Origin: Megalonaias nervosa
Taxonomy: Eukaryota; Mollusca; Bivalvia; Unionida; Unionidae
DNA length: 64,000 bases
Direction: 5' to 3'
NCBI GenBank assembly: GCA_016617855.1
Contig: JAECUM010096198.1
Span: 57,104 to 121,103, forward strand
This document shows, piece after piece, positions 46,429 through 58,868 of this stretch. The notes under the pieces were generated by a model that did no database searches, was not told where the DNA came from, and saw nothing but the letters and a program-made list of their open reading frames with translations. The first letter of the stretch is position 1; the number at the start of each line of letters is the position of its first letter. The position numbers and the translations under genes were made by a program.

Positions 46429-47658
46429 TAAATCCAAATAAATGTAGATATTAATATCAAGTAGTGAATAACATAATAGAACACATAAACGCAGTGCATA
46501 CCACTGTCTATAAGCAGTTTTTGATGGGTGTACTGGCATGATAAAGTAAGAATATTAGAATTTAAAGTATTGTGCAAGTTCTGCAAACCTCTAAAATTTC
46601 TAATGTTTGACCTAGATTTATTAACTTTTGTTCTTCAAATGTTTGCAGTTAGGAAGAAGGTGTTAAAAACACTGACCATTTGTTATTATTTTTTAAAATA
46701 AAATTTCAGTTTGGGTGAAATTTTAGAGATGCAAGTTTCGAATTATTTCATTATTAAATCACACATTTCATAAACTTATTAATCATTTTACCAGAATAAT
46801 CATCAATATTATGATTGAAAAGAAGTCCAAAACTTACGACTAGAGAGCTAGGATATGTCCCAGAACATGACGTGCACAAACAATTACTCTGTATTTGTAT
46901 ATTCAATGGTTAATGAAACAGAGATATAAATTTCATTTTGTAAGAAAATTGTGACATTATAATGATTTATTTTCTCCATGCTTCTAAATTTTGTAATAAA
47001 ATATATATATATATAGTTATGTAAATAAATATAAACTTTGAAATTAAATCATCTTTATAATATTTATTAGCATAAAAGATTATTTAGCAATTATTCATTA
47101 TGTGTTTTTAGTTTTAAAAGATGCTCTAACTTGTTTATATTTGTTAAACTTAAGTTGGTCACATGTGTAACGTCAACACCTAATGGCGACATTTATAGCT
47201 TAATTCATCTTAGCCACTTCGATATTCATTCTTTGCTTTCCGTAACGAAATAAACACACTTTGTGCTTACTTCCTACTGTTTTTGTTATAAACAAAGGTG
47301 TGTATGTTCCACTGTCGTATACTCTCTTTTATAAATTATAGCGATTGTATTAATTAACTTTGTGATTCATATGCTGACACACTATGACTGATATACTTTT
47401 TTTGCAATATAAATAGTTTTTATTTATCCATTTAATATTTGAACAAGAACTATTAATAAAAATATATGTACAGTAATTATGGGCATTTTTCATTTATAAA
47501 TCCAGCCAAAGTTTGACATTATAAACTGACACTCCTGCACAGATCTGTTATGCGGGACCATGTTTTGTTGATCGATGGGGTTGCGTCTCAATACAGATTG
47601 ACTGTACATTATAAATTTTCAACTCAGAAATAAAAGTTTTAGTTTAAATGAAACTGAC
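46429..47658. other. Intron of the ATPase gene
   Basis: AT-rich with an (AT)n run near 47003-47016. No gene or recognised element. Confidence 0.5.
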
Positions 47659-47809
47659 CATGGTTGCTGTTGGACAGTGAAGTAGTGGAAAATCTGGACT
47701 CCAGTTTGGATGAACATATGCAGCACAAGAGATACAATCGGCCCCAAACTGATCAAGCTGACCAATGGTGGCTCCTTCACAAGCTTGTGGTATGGGCCTG
47801 TCCAGCCAA
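47659..47809 (-). CDS. ATP13A-like: P5B-ATPase (ATP13A2/3-like), exon with GPY motif and membrane helix
   Basis: 151-nt exon; acceptor TTTTTCTAG, donor ATG|GTCAGT. The reading frame is fixed by the two-base carry-over: GWTGPYHKLVKEPP, then a hydrophobic span LVSLISLGPIVSLVLHMF and a second IFHYFTVQQQPW. The KLV..PP block and the QQPW are characteristic of the region between late transmembrane helices of P5B ATPases. It enters in phase 1, matching the exon at 54949-55021, and leaves in phase 2. The longer open frame seen through this interval is in a different frame and is not the protein. Confidence 0.92.
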
Positions 47810-48324
47810 CTAGAAAAAGATAGGGACATGATAGGTTGCAGTATCATAGTTACAAATGCACTGTACATTATGAAGAATTCGAAAATATGGACATCTCTAG
47901 TTGTAAAACGTTGCTTCTATGCCAGTTCAAAAAAGAGGTAAATATGTTATTCAACATGCTACTAACTTTACAATTAATCAAATGGCATTTGTCCTGCAGG
48001 ACAAGTTACTTGAAAGTTTTGATCATCATTCACGAGTTTTACTTGTTTCAACCGTTTCACTAAAATGCATTCATCGAAGTTGATAATATTTTTGCAAAAA
48101 TATTTCCCTCCTAAACCTGCTATTCATAAATATTACTAGTACTACTACTATTTCTATCCGAAAATATTAATTATTTTTGAAGGATGACTCAAATAGTTAC
48201 AACACTTCGAACTAAATAGACCCCATTATTATGTACAAGGTTTAGTGTAATGATGAGAAATATAGTCACACATCATAACCATCTATCTAAGACACTAGTT
48301 GTGGTAGGAATAGATACTTGGGAC
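47810..48324. other. Intron of the ATPase gene
   Basis: AT-rich; no other exon or repeat recognised up to the hAT MITE. Confidence 0.5.
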
Positions 48325-48383
48325 CATAGGCACCCACAGCATGGGTCAAAGGGGGTCACATGACCCCCTTGGAAATCATGCTG

Positions 48384-48448
<65 letters not shown>

Positions 48449-48638
48449 TCCGACAAGTTTAATCATGCAAATGAAGCTGAAAATATGTCACAAGATTCTG
48501 TTCAAAATGCTTAATATATATTAGCTTTAGTTTCAGACTGCTTCTTATGCTAACTCTCCCGGCCATGACTGACTGACTCCTCCCTGAAAAAATTCTGAAC
48601 CCCCCCTGCAAAAAAAACAAATCCTGCGGGCGCCCGTG
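48325..48638. mobile_element. hAT MITE with perfect 8-bp target duplication and internal (AT)n
   Basis: Flanked by CTTGGGAC on both sides (48317-48324 and 48639-48646), an exact 8-bp duplication. Ends: CATAGGCACCCACAG, and the reverse complement of the right end, CACGGGCGCCCGCAG. The differences are all transitions, most of them within CpG, as expected if one end has lost methylated CpGs. A pure (AT)n tract (48386-48445) sits inside. There is a palindrome GGGGGTCA...TGACCCCC next to the left end. No coding capacity. Confidence 0.88.
48386..48445. repeat. (AT)n microsatellite
   Basis: About 30 uninterrupted AT units inside the hAT MITE. It is likely to be length-variable. Confidence 0.95.
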
Positions 48639-49109
48639 CTTGGGACTGTTTTATGTCACGAGGAATGTTATTTCGAACTGTGTCTGTACTATGTCGAAAT
48701 CTACGTGTGCCTGACTTGCTAATATTCACAAATTCACTGAATCAATGTGTCCAACATCAAGAGCAAGGTTAGACAATTTGAATATCAGCTGCCTGTTGAA
48801 ATTCAGAATATACTTTGAAAACTGAAGCATGCATATAACAGAAGTGGTTGAATCCAAGGCAGGGGGCTTTATCTGAGTGATTCATGTTTGGATTATTTAA
48901 GTTTTACTCTGCAAGGATGACAGCTGATGACAATAATGGGGTTTGGTCTAAGCTATCAAATTCTCCTTATATCCTTTAAAAACAAGAACCTATGGAAGGG
49001 ACTTAGGCTGTACTGAGAAAACTTAATGTACAGCAATTTAACATTTGACTCTTGATGTACTTTAGCAATAACAATAATTACATATTACCTGTTGTGTTAC
49101 ACATTTTAG

Positions 49110-49760
49110 ATATCATCTTGGCATCATTTGCATTAGAAATCTTCGGGTGAAAACCATCTCTCATAGTAATCATCCGGGGGGGGGTTTACAGCAACATATT
49201 TATGACATTCATCTTGGTAGCCATATTGGATTTATCACTGGCACCATTTTCGTTTAGGACCACCTTGGTATAAGTCTATTGATGAAAACCCATTGTTTGA
49301 TATGGCTATCCATTTGAAGAAGAGATAACAAGGTTTTCAAGGTGACCATTGTGGTGGCTATTTGTGCATCAAATTGGCACCATTTTCATTTAAGTCCAAC
49401 TGGATTTTTCATTAGAAGTCTTCTAGTTAAAACCCCACATCAATATGGCTTTCTGTCTGAGTTGTGATAACAAGATTTTATGATGGCATCCATATGCGAT
49501 CTTGGATCAGCACTATTTTTATTCATGATAAACTAGGCGTCATAAAAAATCTTTAAGCAAAACACCATGCTGATATGATCATCCAGTCAGAAGGATTATC
49601 AATATGGCCAACATGATAGCTATAATGTATATCCGAGCAGCACCATTTTTGTTTAGAACCAACTAGAGTAGGCCATAGGATGAATGTGCTCCTAAAATTT
49701 CAAGGCAATACTGCATGCAATTTAGGATGATTAGTGATAAAATATTTGAGCTAATGAATC
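49110..49760. repeat. Diverged ~135-bp tandem repeat, locus 2
   Basis: GCACCATTTT-like landmarks at 49241, 49377, 49510 (GCACTATTTT) and 49640, spacing 136, 133 and 130 bp. Each is followed by ACCAACT-like, GTCTTCTAG/GGTGAAAACC-like, CAATATGG and GATAACAAGATTTT-like blocks. It is the same family as at 38815-39700. A G9 run lies near 49176. Non-coding. Confidence 0.8.
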
Positions 49761-50489
49761 AAAATAGTTTGGAACTATTAACCTGTATTGTGTAAGTTAC
49801 ACTCATGCTTTGTCATATATTATATGTGCTAGTCACTCTTTAAATGAATGTGTATTTCTCACCACCTCCCCCCACATGACATAATTCAAAGTTAAGAGGC
49901 AAAACCGAAATAATTGTTGTTTTACACAATAAGATGGAATCGAAAAGGTTGGATTCTACAGTTTCCCTTCTTATGGATTTAATGGATTTGTCTCTCATGG
50001 TATAAACATTCAGTTGTTGAATCACAGAGCAAATAATATCTGCAAACAATGAGACAATCAACATTAAACTCGCATTGTTGCAATCTTGAACTAATTGAGA
50101 CATACTCATTTTAAAGTATGCACGGTCAGTTGTTAAATCACAGAGCAAATAATACGTGAAAACACTGTCAAAACAACATTAAATTCACATTTACCTAATG
50201 TATGCGCACCTTTTAAAACATCGATAGGGATAGTATACAAACTGTGCCTCTCTTCGTAAAACACAGGATGAAATGTACACAAATTTTAAATTTACCAAAC
50301 ATTGTAGTTGTTGCCCTTGTCATAATAATGCAAGAGGAGTGTCATCCTTGGCCCCCATTCCTGACATCCCAGGCAGTAGTCAAAGGTCAAATATACAAAC
50401 ATTGCAATTATGTTGACATTTTAAAATATTTCGCCAACCAAACATTATATAAGCAATCATAGCAAGAAAATGTAACACTTATGCATTCA
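49761..50489. other. Intron of the ATPase gene, no feature
   Basis: Contains two related stretches (GTTGAATCACAGAGCAAATAATA near 50016 and GTTAAATCACAGAGCAAATAATA near 50132) suggesting a small local duplication. No gene. Confidence 0.5.
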
Positions 50490-52330
50490 TTTTTACATTA
50501 CAACCTCTATATCACCGTCAAGGGAAGGGTGTATCGGAATTTGTGAAGGACCTGTGGGATTATCCTTAAGTAGACGGCGGAGTATATGAATAGACGATTC
50601 CATCTCAGGCTGAAGGCATCCACTAAACATGTCCTCTGGTTGGGGACTGAGAAAACATACAACATGAGTTTGCCATTCAGCTTGGTGGCAACCAAATAAA
50701 CCAAGGATGTTCTTCAAAGATGGAACATGGAATCTGCTATGAATTGGTGGAGACCAATCCGTAAGAACTATCTTCTCTCTCCTTGACCGACCAGAAGATT
50801 CTTCCTGATGGGAATGTGGCATACTAGAAAGAATATTCCTTCAGAAGCTGTCCAGCAAAGGAGGTTCCAAAGGAGAATGTGAATGTTTGCCGCCTTGTCA
50901 CCTGAGGTATGTTACCACCAATGTTTTGTTCCAGACGACCATCATGCAGTGACCTCCTATTTTCCAGTCACACCTGTGAAGGATTACAAACAATGGCACT
51001 ATTTCCAAACTGTTGATGTGGAGGGCAGATTCTTGCAGAGACAATCAACAATGAAAAACAAGGCCCTCTGGCTCTAAATGAGCACCCTACACAGAATCTG
51101 ACATGTTTGTAAATATATATACAGTGTATATATGAACTGCATTCGGGGATGCATGGAGACTAAGTCCAGAAGCCAGTCACAACTTGCCAACCAATTTAGA
51201 TGGTAGTAGAAATCCTAACCCAGAGAAATCGGAGCATTCATGGTATCCATGTGCTGTTTCCAAGCCATTAAATGTAGAAACTGGAGCTGATGCAAGTGAG
51301 CCTGCCTTGGGCAACTAAATCTGCTATAGCGTTCCAAGTCCCTATCAGAGAAAGAAAGAGATGAGCTGGCAACCCCATCTGTACTCTCCAAGTCTCCAAA
51401 AGATTCAGATTCTTATCTGTTCTTTCCAGAGGAACCCATACTAACCTTCTTTCTGTTAGAAAATTCAGCCCCACATATAATAAATCTTGAGAAGTATTAT
51501 CTCTGATTTATTGGAAGACCAAGCCTGGTCACTGTTGACCAACAGCGAGACAGATATGATCTGAGGGACTCTAGACTGCCATTATAGAGCAACCAATCAT
51601 CAAAATATTGAAGGATTGGGATACCCAATGACCTAAATGGACTACGACTACTCCCATGACCATGGTAAAAGTGTTTGGTGCAGAGGATAGGCCGAATTAC
51701 TGAGCTTGGAAGAGGAAGAACTCCCCATCCAAAAAAAAAACAAACTCTCAGCACTTCTTTGTGGATCAAAAATAAGGATGTAAAGGTCCGCATCCTGAAG
51801 ATCAACAGAGACCGCCAAACTGCCAGGTCTTATGGCATTCCTGAATGAGGCCGTGTTCTCCATCTACTTCAACAGAGATTTGTTTAGGGAGGAATGGTCA
51901 ATAATTAGACGAGACTTTCTCATTTTTTGGAAACAGGAAAATCTAGGAATAGAAAGCTAGAGATTTTATTTATTTTAGCACCCTCTCTACTGCAACCTTC
52001 AGGAGAAGGGAATGGACCCCTTCCTTTAACTAAGCCAGATTAGTACTATAGCAGTGGGATCCCAAAACCATCGTCTATGATAGAAAGGACCAAACCATCG
52101 ACTGTTATGCCTGACCAAACCTGCGAAAAGATGTTCCGTCTGGCTCCAATGGGAAGTAAAGGAAGATTTATGGTCTGCAGGAGAGTCACCTGGCCCCTAT
52201 GGCAGTCCACCTTTGTCCATAGAAAAGAGTTAAGGCCCTGCCAACTTCTTTCCTGGACTTGCGGCGTGCTCTTGGTAAGCTCTTCTGCCAAAGGGGAGGT
52301 CTGAAATGGGGCTGTTGCTTCAACTGTACT
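50490..52330 (-). pseudogene. DIRS-like retrotransposon, RT/RNase H region (decayed)
   Basis: Minus-strand fragments in several frames line up with the reverse transcriptase of DIRS-type (tyrosine-recombinase) retrotransposons. In order along the minus strand they are: ITVDGLVLSIIDDGFGIPLL (52046-52291); RNAIRPGSLAVSVDLQDADL (51648-51863); LGIPILQYFDDWLLYNGSLE with the DD pair (51497-51805); LSLIGTWNAIADLVAQGRL (51268-51474); and MVYLVATKLNGKLMLYVFSV followed by a Pro-rich IPQVLHKF (50507-50704). The last matches the post-RNase H DLFATRLN-like segment. Frameshifts and stops are frequent. No tyrosine recombinase is recognisable, so the copy seems truncated near 50490. It lies in an ATPase intron, in the same orientation as the gene. 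Confidence 0.82.
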
Positions 52331-53760
52331 AGAACATCATGGCTTTAAAGAATTGAAGAGGTGGTCCCTAACAGTGGTCAGGATGATTCTGTTTCTTGTT
52401 TGGTTTTGAAGAACCTGAAGTGGATACAAGGGATGGATAAGCAGTCCGAATAGTGTCTCAGTCTACAGGGGGAAGCCCTCAGAAGGTTCTTCCGGTGTCA
52501 CATCCCTGCGGATGTGGAGAAGCTCTATTGACTGCACATGGAAAAGGACAATGCCTGCCATTTGATTTTTGCAACTGCTTCTAACAAACGATGGAGAGCT
52601 AGACAGAGGGGAAATGTCTTGTCTAATTATTGACCTTCCTCCCATAGCAGGTTGAAAAAAGTTCAGCATAATAGTATGTGAGTCTAGGGTCACTAACAAT
52701 CCAGCCTTTTCTTTTAATGATTCCGGTGTTTTCACTGGAAGGCAATCCCGGGTCCCTGTAGTAATATCCACTTCAGTTGATGCAACATCCAAAGAAAGAA
52801 TTTTAGTAGGCCAGAATGGAGTATGAACCTTGTAGTTAGACGCAGTGGTAACTGCTCATGGTTTAGGGTGGTTTTCCATCCGCCTATAGCTATTGGAGAA
52901 GGTCTATCCCCTCCCTCTTATTAGACTCAACTTCACCAGAAGAAGTAGGTCTACAGCTAGCAGACACGACCTCACTACCAGTCCAGGTCCAGAAAGCCAT
53001 GGTTTAGTGTAGGGAAAAGGCCAATCGCATCCCTGCAAGAGAAACAGTACAATATGGATTAAGAGGAATAATAGGGAAGGAGGATTCTGATCTGATTCTC
53101 TGCCGTAACATGGTGCCTATGAACCCATTTCTAGTCCCCTTTGGGATGAAAAGGTGGTCTGGAGAGTGGGGACTGTACCTGATACTCTATGTGTTCTAAA
53201 GACCCTTGGCCAATGACTGGTGATTGGCATCCAGTGCCTTACTAATCTGTGGGTAAGTATAGGGTGATGCTCCCCCTAGCGAGGGGAAATAAGGCTCGAC
53301 TCGCTCTTTTTTGGACATGAGAGGAGATGCTGCTCCTCTCCAAGGTATGGTGCAACTCTCTATCCTAGTGGTAATGAGAGGGTGGTGCACCTCACTCTTA
53401 GTAGGACGCGAATCACTCTCTGCCTCCTTGGAAAGGGAACGGTGCTGTTCCACCCTCTCGGGAGATACGACTCAGTCTTCACCTGTTTATACCTTCCCTT
53501 GGGAGGGGCCCCCTAATCATAGAAATCTCAATGAGACCTAAGAGACTTAGAGATAGACATCCTGCAAGACTCTGAGGAAGACAAAGGTACATAGGTTCGT
53601 CGACTCCGCGAGATTCCATGTCTCATCAAACCACAAGCTACCAAATGAATAGCTGTCTGTCCTCTTACAGTGTGTGCAGGATAAACAAATGGGGTGGATG
53701 TCCAAGGAAATTTCTTGTAGTCACACTTACCCACACCTTGTGAAGACACTCTTCCTGAAA
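52331..53760 (-). pseudogene. Probable upstream (Gag) part of the DIRS-like element
   Basis: This continues the less AT-rich composition of the block just downstream on the minus strand and has Ser/Pro-rich broken frames (52463-52792, 53196-53453, 53528-53749). Its position before the reverse transcriptase fits a decayed gag. I recognise no diagnostic motif, so this is inference from position and composition. The left and right ends of the element were not defined. Confidence 0.45.
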
Positions 53761-54948
53761 TAAAGATGCTGAAAGAAGAATGATATACAAAAAAACTTCT
53801 AAAGCACCATTTTATGCGCTGACTAAGTCTACATTAATATAATTATTCAACAAAAAGAGAACATACATTAGTATTTCAATAAAAATACATGGTTAAAGAA
53901 AGCAATACTAAGCTTTCAGGAAATAGAAACAATACTACATCAGCCTTAATTCACTTATAATTTTTTTAAAACAAGGGACTACGAAGGAATTAGCAAAATA
54001 GTCAGTAAGTTACAATTTTTAATATAAGGCAAGAAAAGTATATGAGATGGTCCTGTACATATGCCTAATGCACTGTGCTCTTAAGCAGAGACTTATTTAA
54101 TGTTCTGGAAGATGTTGGTTATCACTAATCGGAGGACAGAATGTTCGTCGCTCGGTCGGGTATTTCCAGCACCCCACCCCAAAAAACGGTTGGGTATTTC
54201 CCCACTCCCACCCAAAAGGTACAAGATATGCAATAGCAGCAGGTAATATATTACTGATATTAAAATATGTCAAGTATATGTCGATAACACATATATTGGT
54301 TTTGAAGCCAATCTGCTTATCAAAATTTGTAATTGTATTGGTTTGATGTCCTGTTTCTGTCACATGTATGGGCAGTCACCAAATATTAATAATTAACTCT
54401 TTTCTGCATATTTCTCTTTCACAATAAAGATTTTTAAAATCAATTTCAAAACCAAGAAAATTTTAAAATATCCAACAAAATGGATGAATAATTATGTTTA
54501 CATGTTCTCTATTAAAGCATGGCATGAATTTAATGATACAAGTAATGTTGCTTTGGGGACATTTCCACTTTTACATGATTAAAATAAACAACTGGTGTCA
54601 TTATTTATGGATGAATAAAGAAATTAATTTCAATATTCAAATGGATAAAGTTAAAAAACAGGTCCTTAATATAAATAAAGATGCATTTTTCAAGCAGTTT
54701 TTTATACGGATTGATTGAAACTGATCAAAGTATTGAACTACTGAATCAGATGTATGAAAGACAGCACTTTAATTAAACTAATAAATTCATATGTGAAATT
54801 TCTGCAATTGTTCATTTATCAATGATAGTCCAACTTCTCATTAAACAGCATGTCGTAATAAATTACTCTAATACAAAGTACAAACTGCAACTTATAATAC
54901 ACTTTATTTTCTCAGCATGAATGTGACAAGAATAAAATGAATACTTGC
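53761..54948. other. Intron of the ATPase gene
   Basis: AT-rich. A GTATTTCC...CACCCCACCCCAAAA and TATTTCCCCACTCCCACCCAAAA pair near 54160-54220 is a small local duplication. No gene. Confidence 0.5.
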
Positions 54949-55021
54949 ATGTGACACTGAGACTTGTCAATAAGATGAGATCAATATAAAGGAATTCAAA
55001 ATCTGTCATGTTATTTCCCAT
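54949..55021 (-). CDS. ATP13A-like: P5B-ATPase exon with a GC splice donor
   Basis: A 73-nt exon; acceptor TTTAATTACAG. It encodes MGNNMTDFEFLYIDLILLTS, then LSVT. The TDFEFLYIDL block is the conserved loop-to-helix segment of P5B ATPases (N.(T/G)DFQFL(F/Y)IDL). It enters in phase 0, which fits the upstream exon. The downstream exon requires phase 1. The only nearby boundary that gives phase 1 is CACAT|GCAAGT, a GC donor with otherwise good donor context, and the junction then reads SVTFGWTGPY as expected for the family. The alternative GT at 54944 gives the wrong phase. Confidence 0.85.
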
Positions 55022-56174
55022 CTGTAATTAAACAAAAATACCGTTTACTAATTTCTTTACATGTTATTATAAATCAAAATTATGCAGTTCATATTTTCTT
55101 TATCAATGAGATAGATATTGACTAACTGAAGACAATATTGGTAAACAGATTATGTAGAGTAAAACCTGCCTTGAGAGAGGTGCTTTGTCAGCAAAAATTA
55201 GTTCCCCCACACTGAAATCAATTACTATGTGAAATTTTTGTATACTTTATCTAGCAGGTTGTCTATGGTCAAGTGGAAAATCAGAAAAAGAGTTGTCATA
55301 AAATCAACTAGGCTCACAAGTACACTTATGTTTTCAAAGAACTGGGAAATTCTAATAAAGTAATTAGTGTAAGAAAAGTCATTGTTACCTACTTTTCTTC
55401 TTAGAAGGAGCATAATGAATCAAGGAACACAAACGTTTGTTAGAACAAGCCAATAACCATGGTTAATGTCTTCTTTACTTACCTAGTACTGGACTGGTAA
55501 GGCAACAGACATTCTCCTAACATATTATGATCGGATATTTTAAACATATTTATCATCAGCAACTTACCAACATATATCTATTGGGTATATTTAACATAAC
55601 AAACCGTTCTGTGTCCTTTTATCAATCCTTTGTTTAAAGAAAGAAAAAATTATTTGTGAGAACAGAGAGACCATCTTTTAGTGAGTCTGCCATTTATTTA
55701 GCTAGAAAAGAAGAAACTTTTAATATTGTGCAAAATCTAAAACTTTAACACTGAGCATTATCCTCAGTGTGGACAGGCATAGAGACAGTTGTCTGGCGAA
55801 ACAGATGGATGGATACACACATGGAACCAATTTGATCACAATGTCAAACTTCTCCCAAAGCAGGCTCCACAAATATGTACTTAATTTCTTCTCCACCAAA
55901 GTTTATGGATGTTATCAAGATCTTTGAAAAGTATTGTGAAAAATGAACAGATAAATAAAATAGGATTTGATAGGGATTTATATGTAGTGTTGGTATGGCT
56001 GGGAGACCTGAAGACCAATTCTTTAGAAGACATTTTTGGCGGACTTTCAATATAACACTGAACTTTAAACAAAATCATAACATTGTCAGTGGTGTCATCG
56101 TTACTGGATAAGTTATACATCGGTCTTTCCATCTACTAATACAGTTGATATAAAAATGTTGTGATTATACATAC
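55022..56174. other. Intron of the ATPase gene (1.15 kb)
   Basis: AT-rich. Minus-strand frames at 55844-56132 are open for 60-83 codons but do not match the ATPase, and the flanking exons join in phase without them. Confidence 0.55.
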
Positions 56175-56271
56175 CCAGCACAACATAAGCACAGACACAA
56201 ACTGAGTGAGACTGTAACATGCCATAAACTTAAAAATTCCAAATGAAGTCACAAGGGCAGCTCTTCCTTCC
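56175..56271 (-). CDS. ATP13A-like: P5B-ATPase (ATP13A2/3-like), exon with [11 protein letters not shown]
   Basis: 97-nt exon; acceptor TTATGTATAG, donor TGG|GTATGT. It encodes the family-specific [20 protein letters not shown], then a membrane helix [13 protein letters not shown]. This is the start of the C-terminal transmembrane bundle right after the cytosolic catalytic core. Its first base completes the Arg codon begun in the exon at 58869-59021. It leaves in phase 0. Confidence 0.95.
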
Positions 56272-58868
56272 CTATACATAAAGAAAATGCATATTTTTCT
56301 TTCAAATTGACAAAGATGCACCATCAATCTTCTTATTATCAAGTTCTTTACATTGGAATAACCACTTTATTTTCATATCTGAAATATCTTTCTTACTCTA
56401 TCAAGTTTTAGACTAATCTAAAATGAAAAGTTGCTTTGCCAAATTTTCTTTACCAGCTTTTGGACTAATCTAACCTGAAAAGGTACTTTGCTAGATTTTC
56501 ATTTGAAATAATTTTACCGATTTCTTGAAGTACCACAAAGCTTTGATGCCAAAATGAACATGTTTTTACTTAATAAGTTTACAAGATGTGTTTCATTCTT
56601 AAAGAGGTTTAAAATACAAGCTACTTAACAAGCTGATAATTGTTAATCTAATTTTTACTGAACCATTAACAAAAAGCAATTAATATCTGCCTTCAGTACA
56701 TCCTGAGTACACCTAATATTCAGTCTGGGGTAAACGTAGTCAACCAAATATTTTCTTTGAAATCTTGCATACTCAGCCAAGCATAAAAATGTGGAGGTCT
56801 GGAAAGTTTCTCACATATTTATAAAACAATTATTTTACCCATCCACTAAAGGAAAAACAACAGACCACCAAAGCCCACTTAATCAAACATCATATATGCC
56901 TGTCGAAATATGTTTATTACCGAAATTGTCAGGCAAAACTTTTGCAGGCTTATTGTTTTGTTCAGGAAGCCATTCATAAAATTGACAGCTTCCTGACAAT
57001 GTAATGTATTTTTATAAGATTCAGAAATGCAGACAGCAACTCAAAATCGCTTTCATATATACCACCCACTATAATGTACATGTATATAGCTGTACTGCTG
57101 TTCACTAATTACTGCAATAGGACCATTTAAGTTATAGGGAGGTGATATTTACTATTATAATCAAACTTACATCTCCCTGTTTCTCATCAGTGCAACGTCC
57201 TCGTTATAAAAACAATTTTCAAAATAATATTGGGTTTATTTCATTTAATTCATTTGCTTTTGGGAGAATAACTCAACTATTTTTATTGAGATAACTCTTT
57301 ACTCATGAAATCAGAAAGTTTAGTCCCTTAACTGGGTCCATTTAATTATACACCAACTGTCCAAGTGTTAATCCCATCTGCATTATGCGGTCAATACCCT
57401 TGACATCCTGTATGAATATTCAGTACAATTATTTTTCAAACCTAAATATAAGCTTCTTTTCAGAAACTCCCAGCGTTTGATATATTAACTGTATTCTCAG
57501 TAAAACAATCAGATTACTTGGACATGTCAAGCAAAAATGAATGTTTCAGGTATGGTTTCCTAAATTAGTGTGAGTGCATGAACATGAAGTAAAACAGCTG
57601 GATTCAAATGGAATCCAAGCAGACAAAGTTTAGAAGATCTATTATAGATAACAGGAGACTAAATGGTGAGTACACTTTTGTGGCAATTTACAAACATATG
57701 TATTTAATATTAAATGTTCATTGCCACTAAAATAAATATGAAACATTCAATAACTGTTTTAAGTATTTCTCTGTTAAAATGCATCAAGTTGGTAATTCCA
57801 TCAATGAAGTTCATGGTTTTGCACCTGTCTCTCCCCCATATTGCATACCTATGAGGATATACATGTAATAATTTCTTAGTTAATTGTTTTGGTTAGATAT
57901 TGTTAGGAAATTACAGAGCATTTTTGCACTCTGTGGGCAATTATCATAGCAGGGTTGTACTGCATACAGATCATTTGTTACAGTCTGTGAATTTAAAAAG
58001 ATTTATTAAATTTGTTCTGATCTATGTTAGTTTTTACATAATACATAGCTGTGTTTGACTTTCAATGTCGGAAAGTCAAAGTAAGGAGTTAAAATTTAAT
58101 TAAAATTTGGTAATGAAATATACAATGCCATCTGTGCACGAATTTATTTGCATGTACAGTACATAAACATTTTATCACATTTTTTCATGACAATGTTATC
58201 ACATTAATAGTTTTATATCATAGCAACATTACACAAAAAGCTATTAAGTAATGTAAAAGTCTTTGCTACTATCTGATATGTAAACTCTCACTTTTAAATT
58301 CATTGTATATAAAATTTATCAAACTAGCTGAAAAATCCAACATAATACAATAAAATGCAGTAGTTGCAACAATCCACTAATGGCATATTATACAAAACAA
58401 ATCTTATCTGGAATAAGACATCAGTAAACAAAAGTTTCTCATTCTATAAACATCTGTTACACCCTATTACAAAGTACATGTTTTGTGCCATACGGTATGT
58501 AAAGGCAATTCATACAAAGTCTGAAATGAGTAAAGGTACCAGCGAAACAAACAATGGAATGCAAACAAAATGCGGAATGAATGCAAACAAAATGGCAAAT
58601 GAAACTTCAATGCAACAGACAATGTAAAACAAAACTACTCAATGAAGAATGATGATAAATTTGTTACCTCTATACCCAATTGTTTTTACTGAAGTTTAAG
58701 TCATTTTATACATATCAGTATATTAGTATTTTCAGGCATATACAACCGCACATCCTGCTTGCATCCTAGTTTTATTTGGTTAAATTGATATAATACAGGT
58801 CATTTAAAAATCATTGTCGGGCCTGTGTCCTGCAGGAAGCTGTACATGCCTGTTTGTATCATGCTAAC
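56272..58868. other. Intron of the ATPase gene (2.6 kb)
   Basis: AT-rich. Includes two similar lines near 56394-56420 and 56445-56475 (ACTAATCTAA...TGAAAAG...CTTTGC), a small local duplication. No gene or classified transposon. Confidence 0.55.

Noticed and set aside
55844..56132. Minus-strand frames considered as an ATPase exon
   Set aside because: No frame matches the family, and the true neighbouring exons (56175-56271 and 54949-55021) join directly in phase 0.
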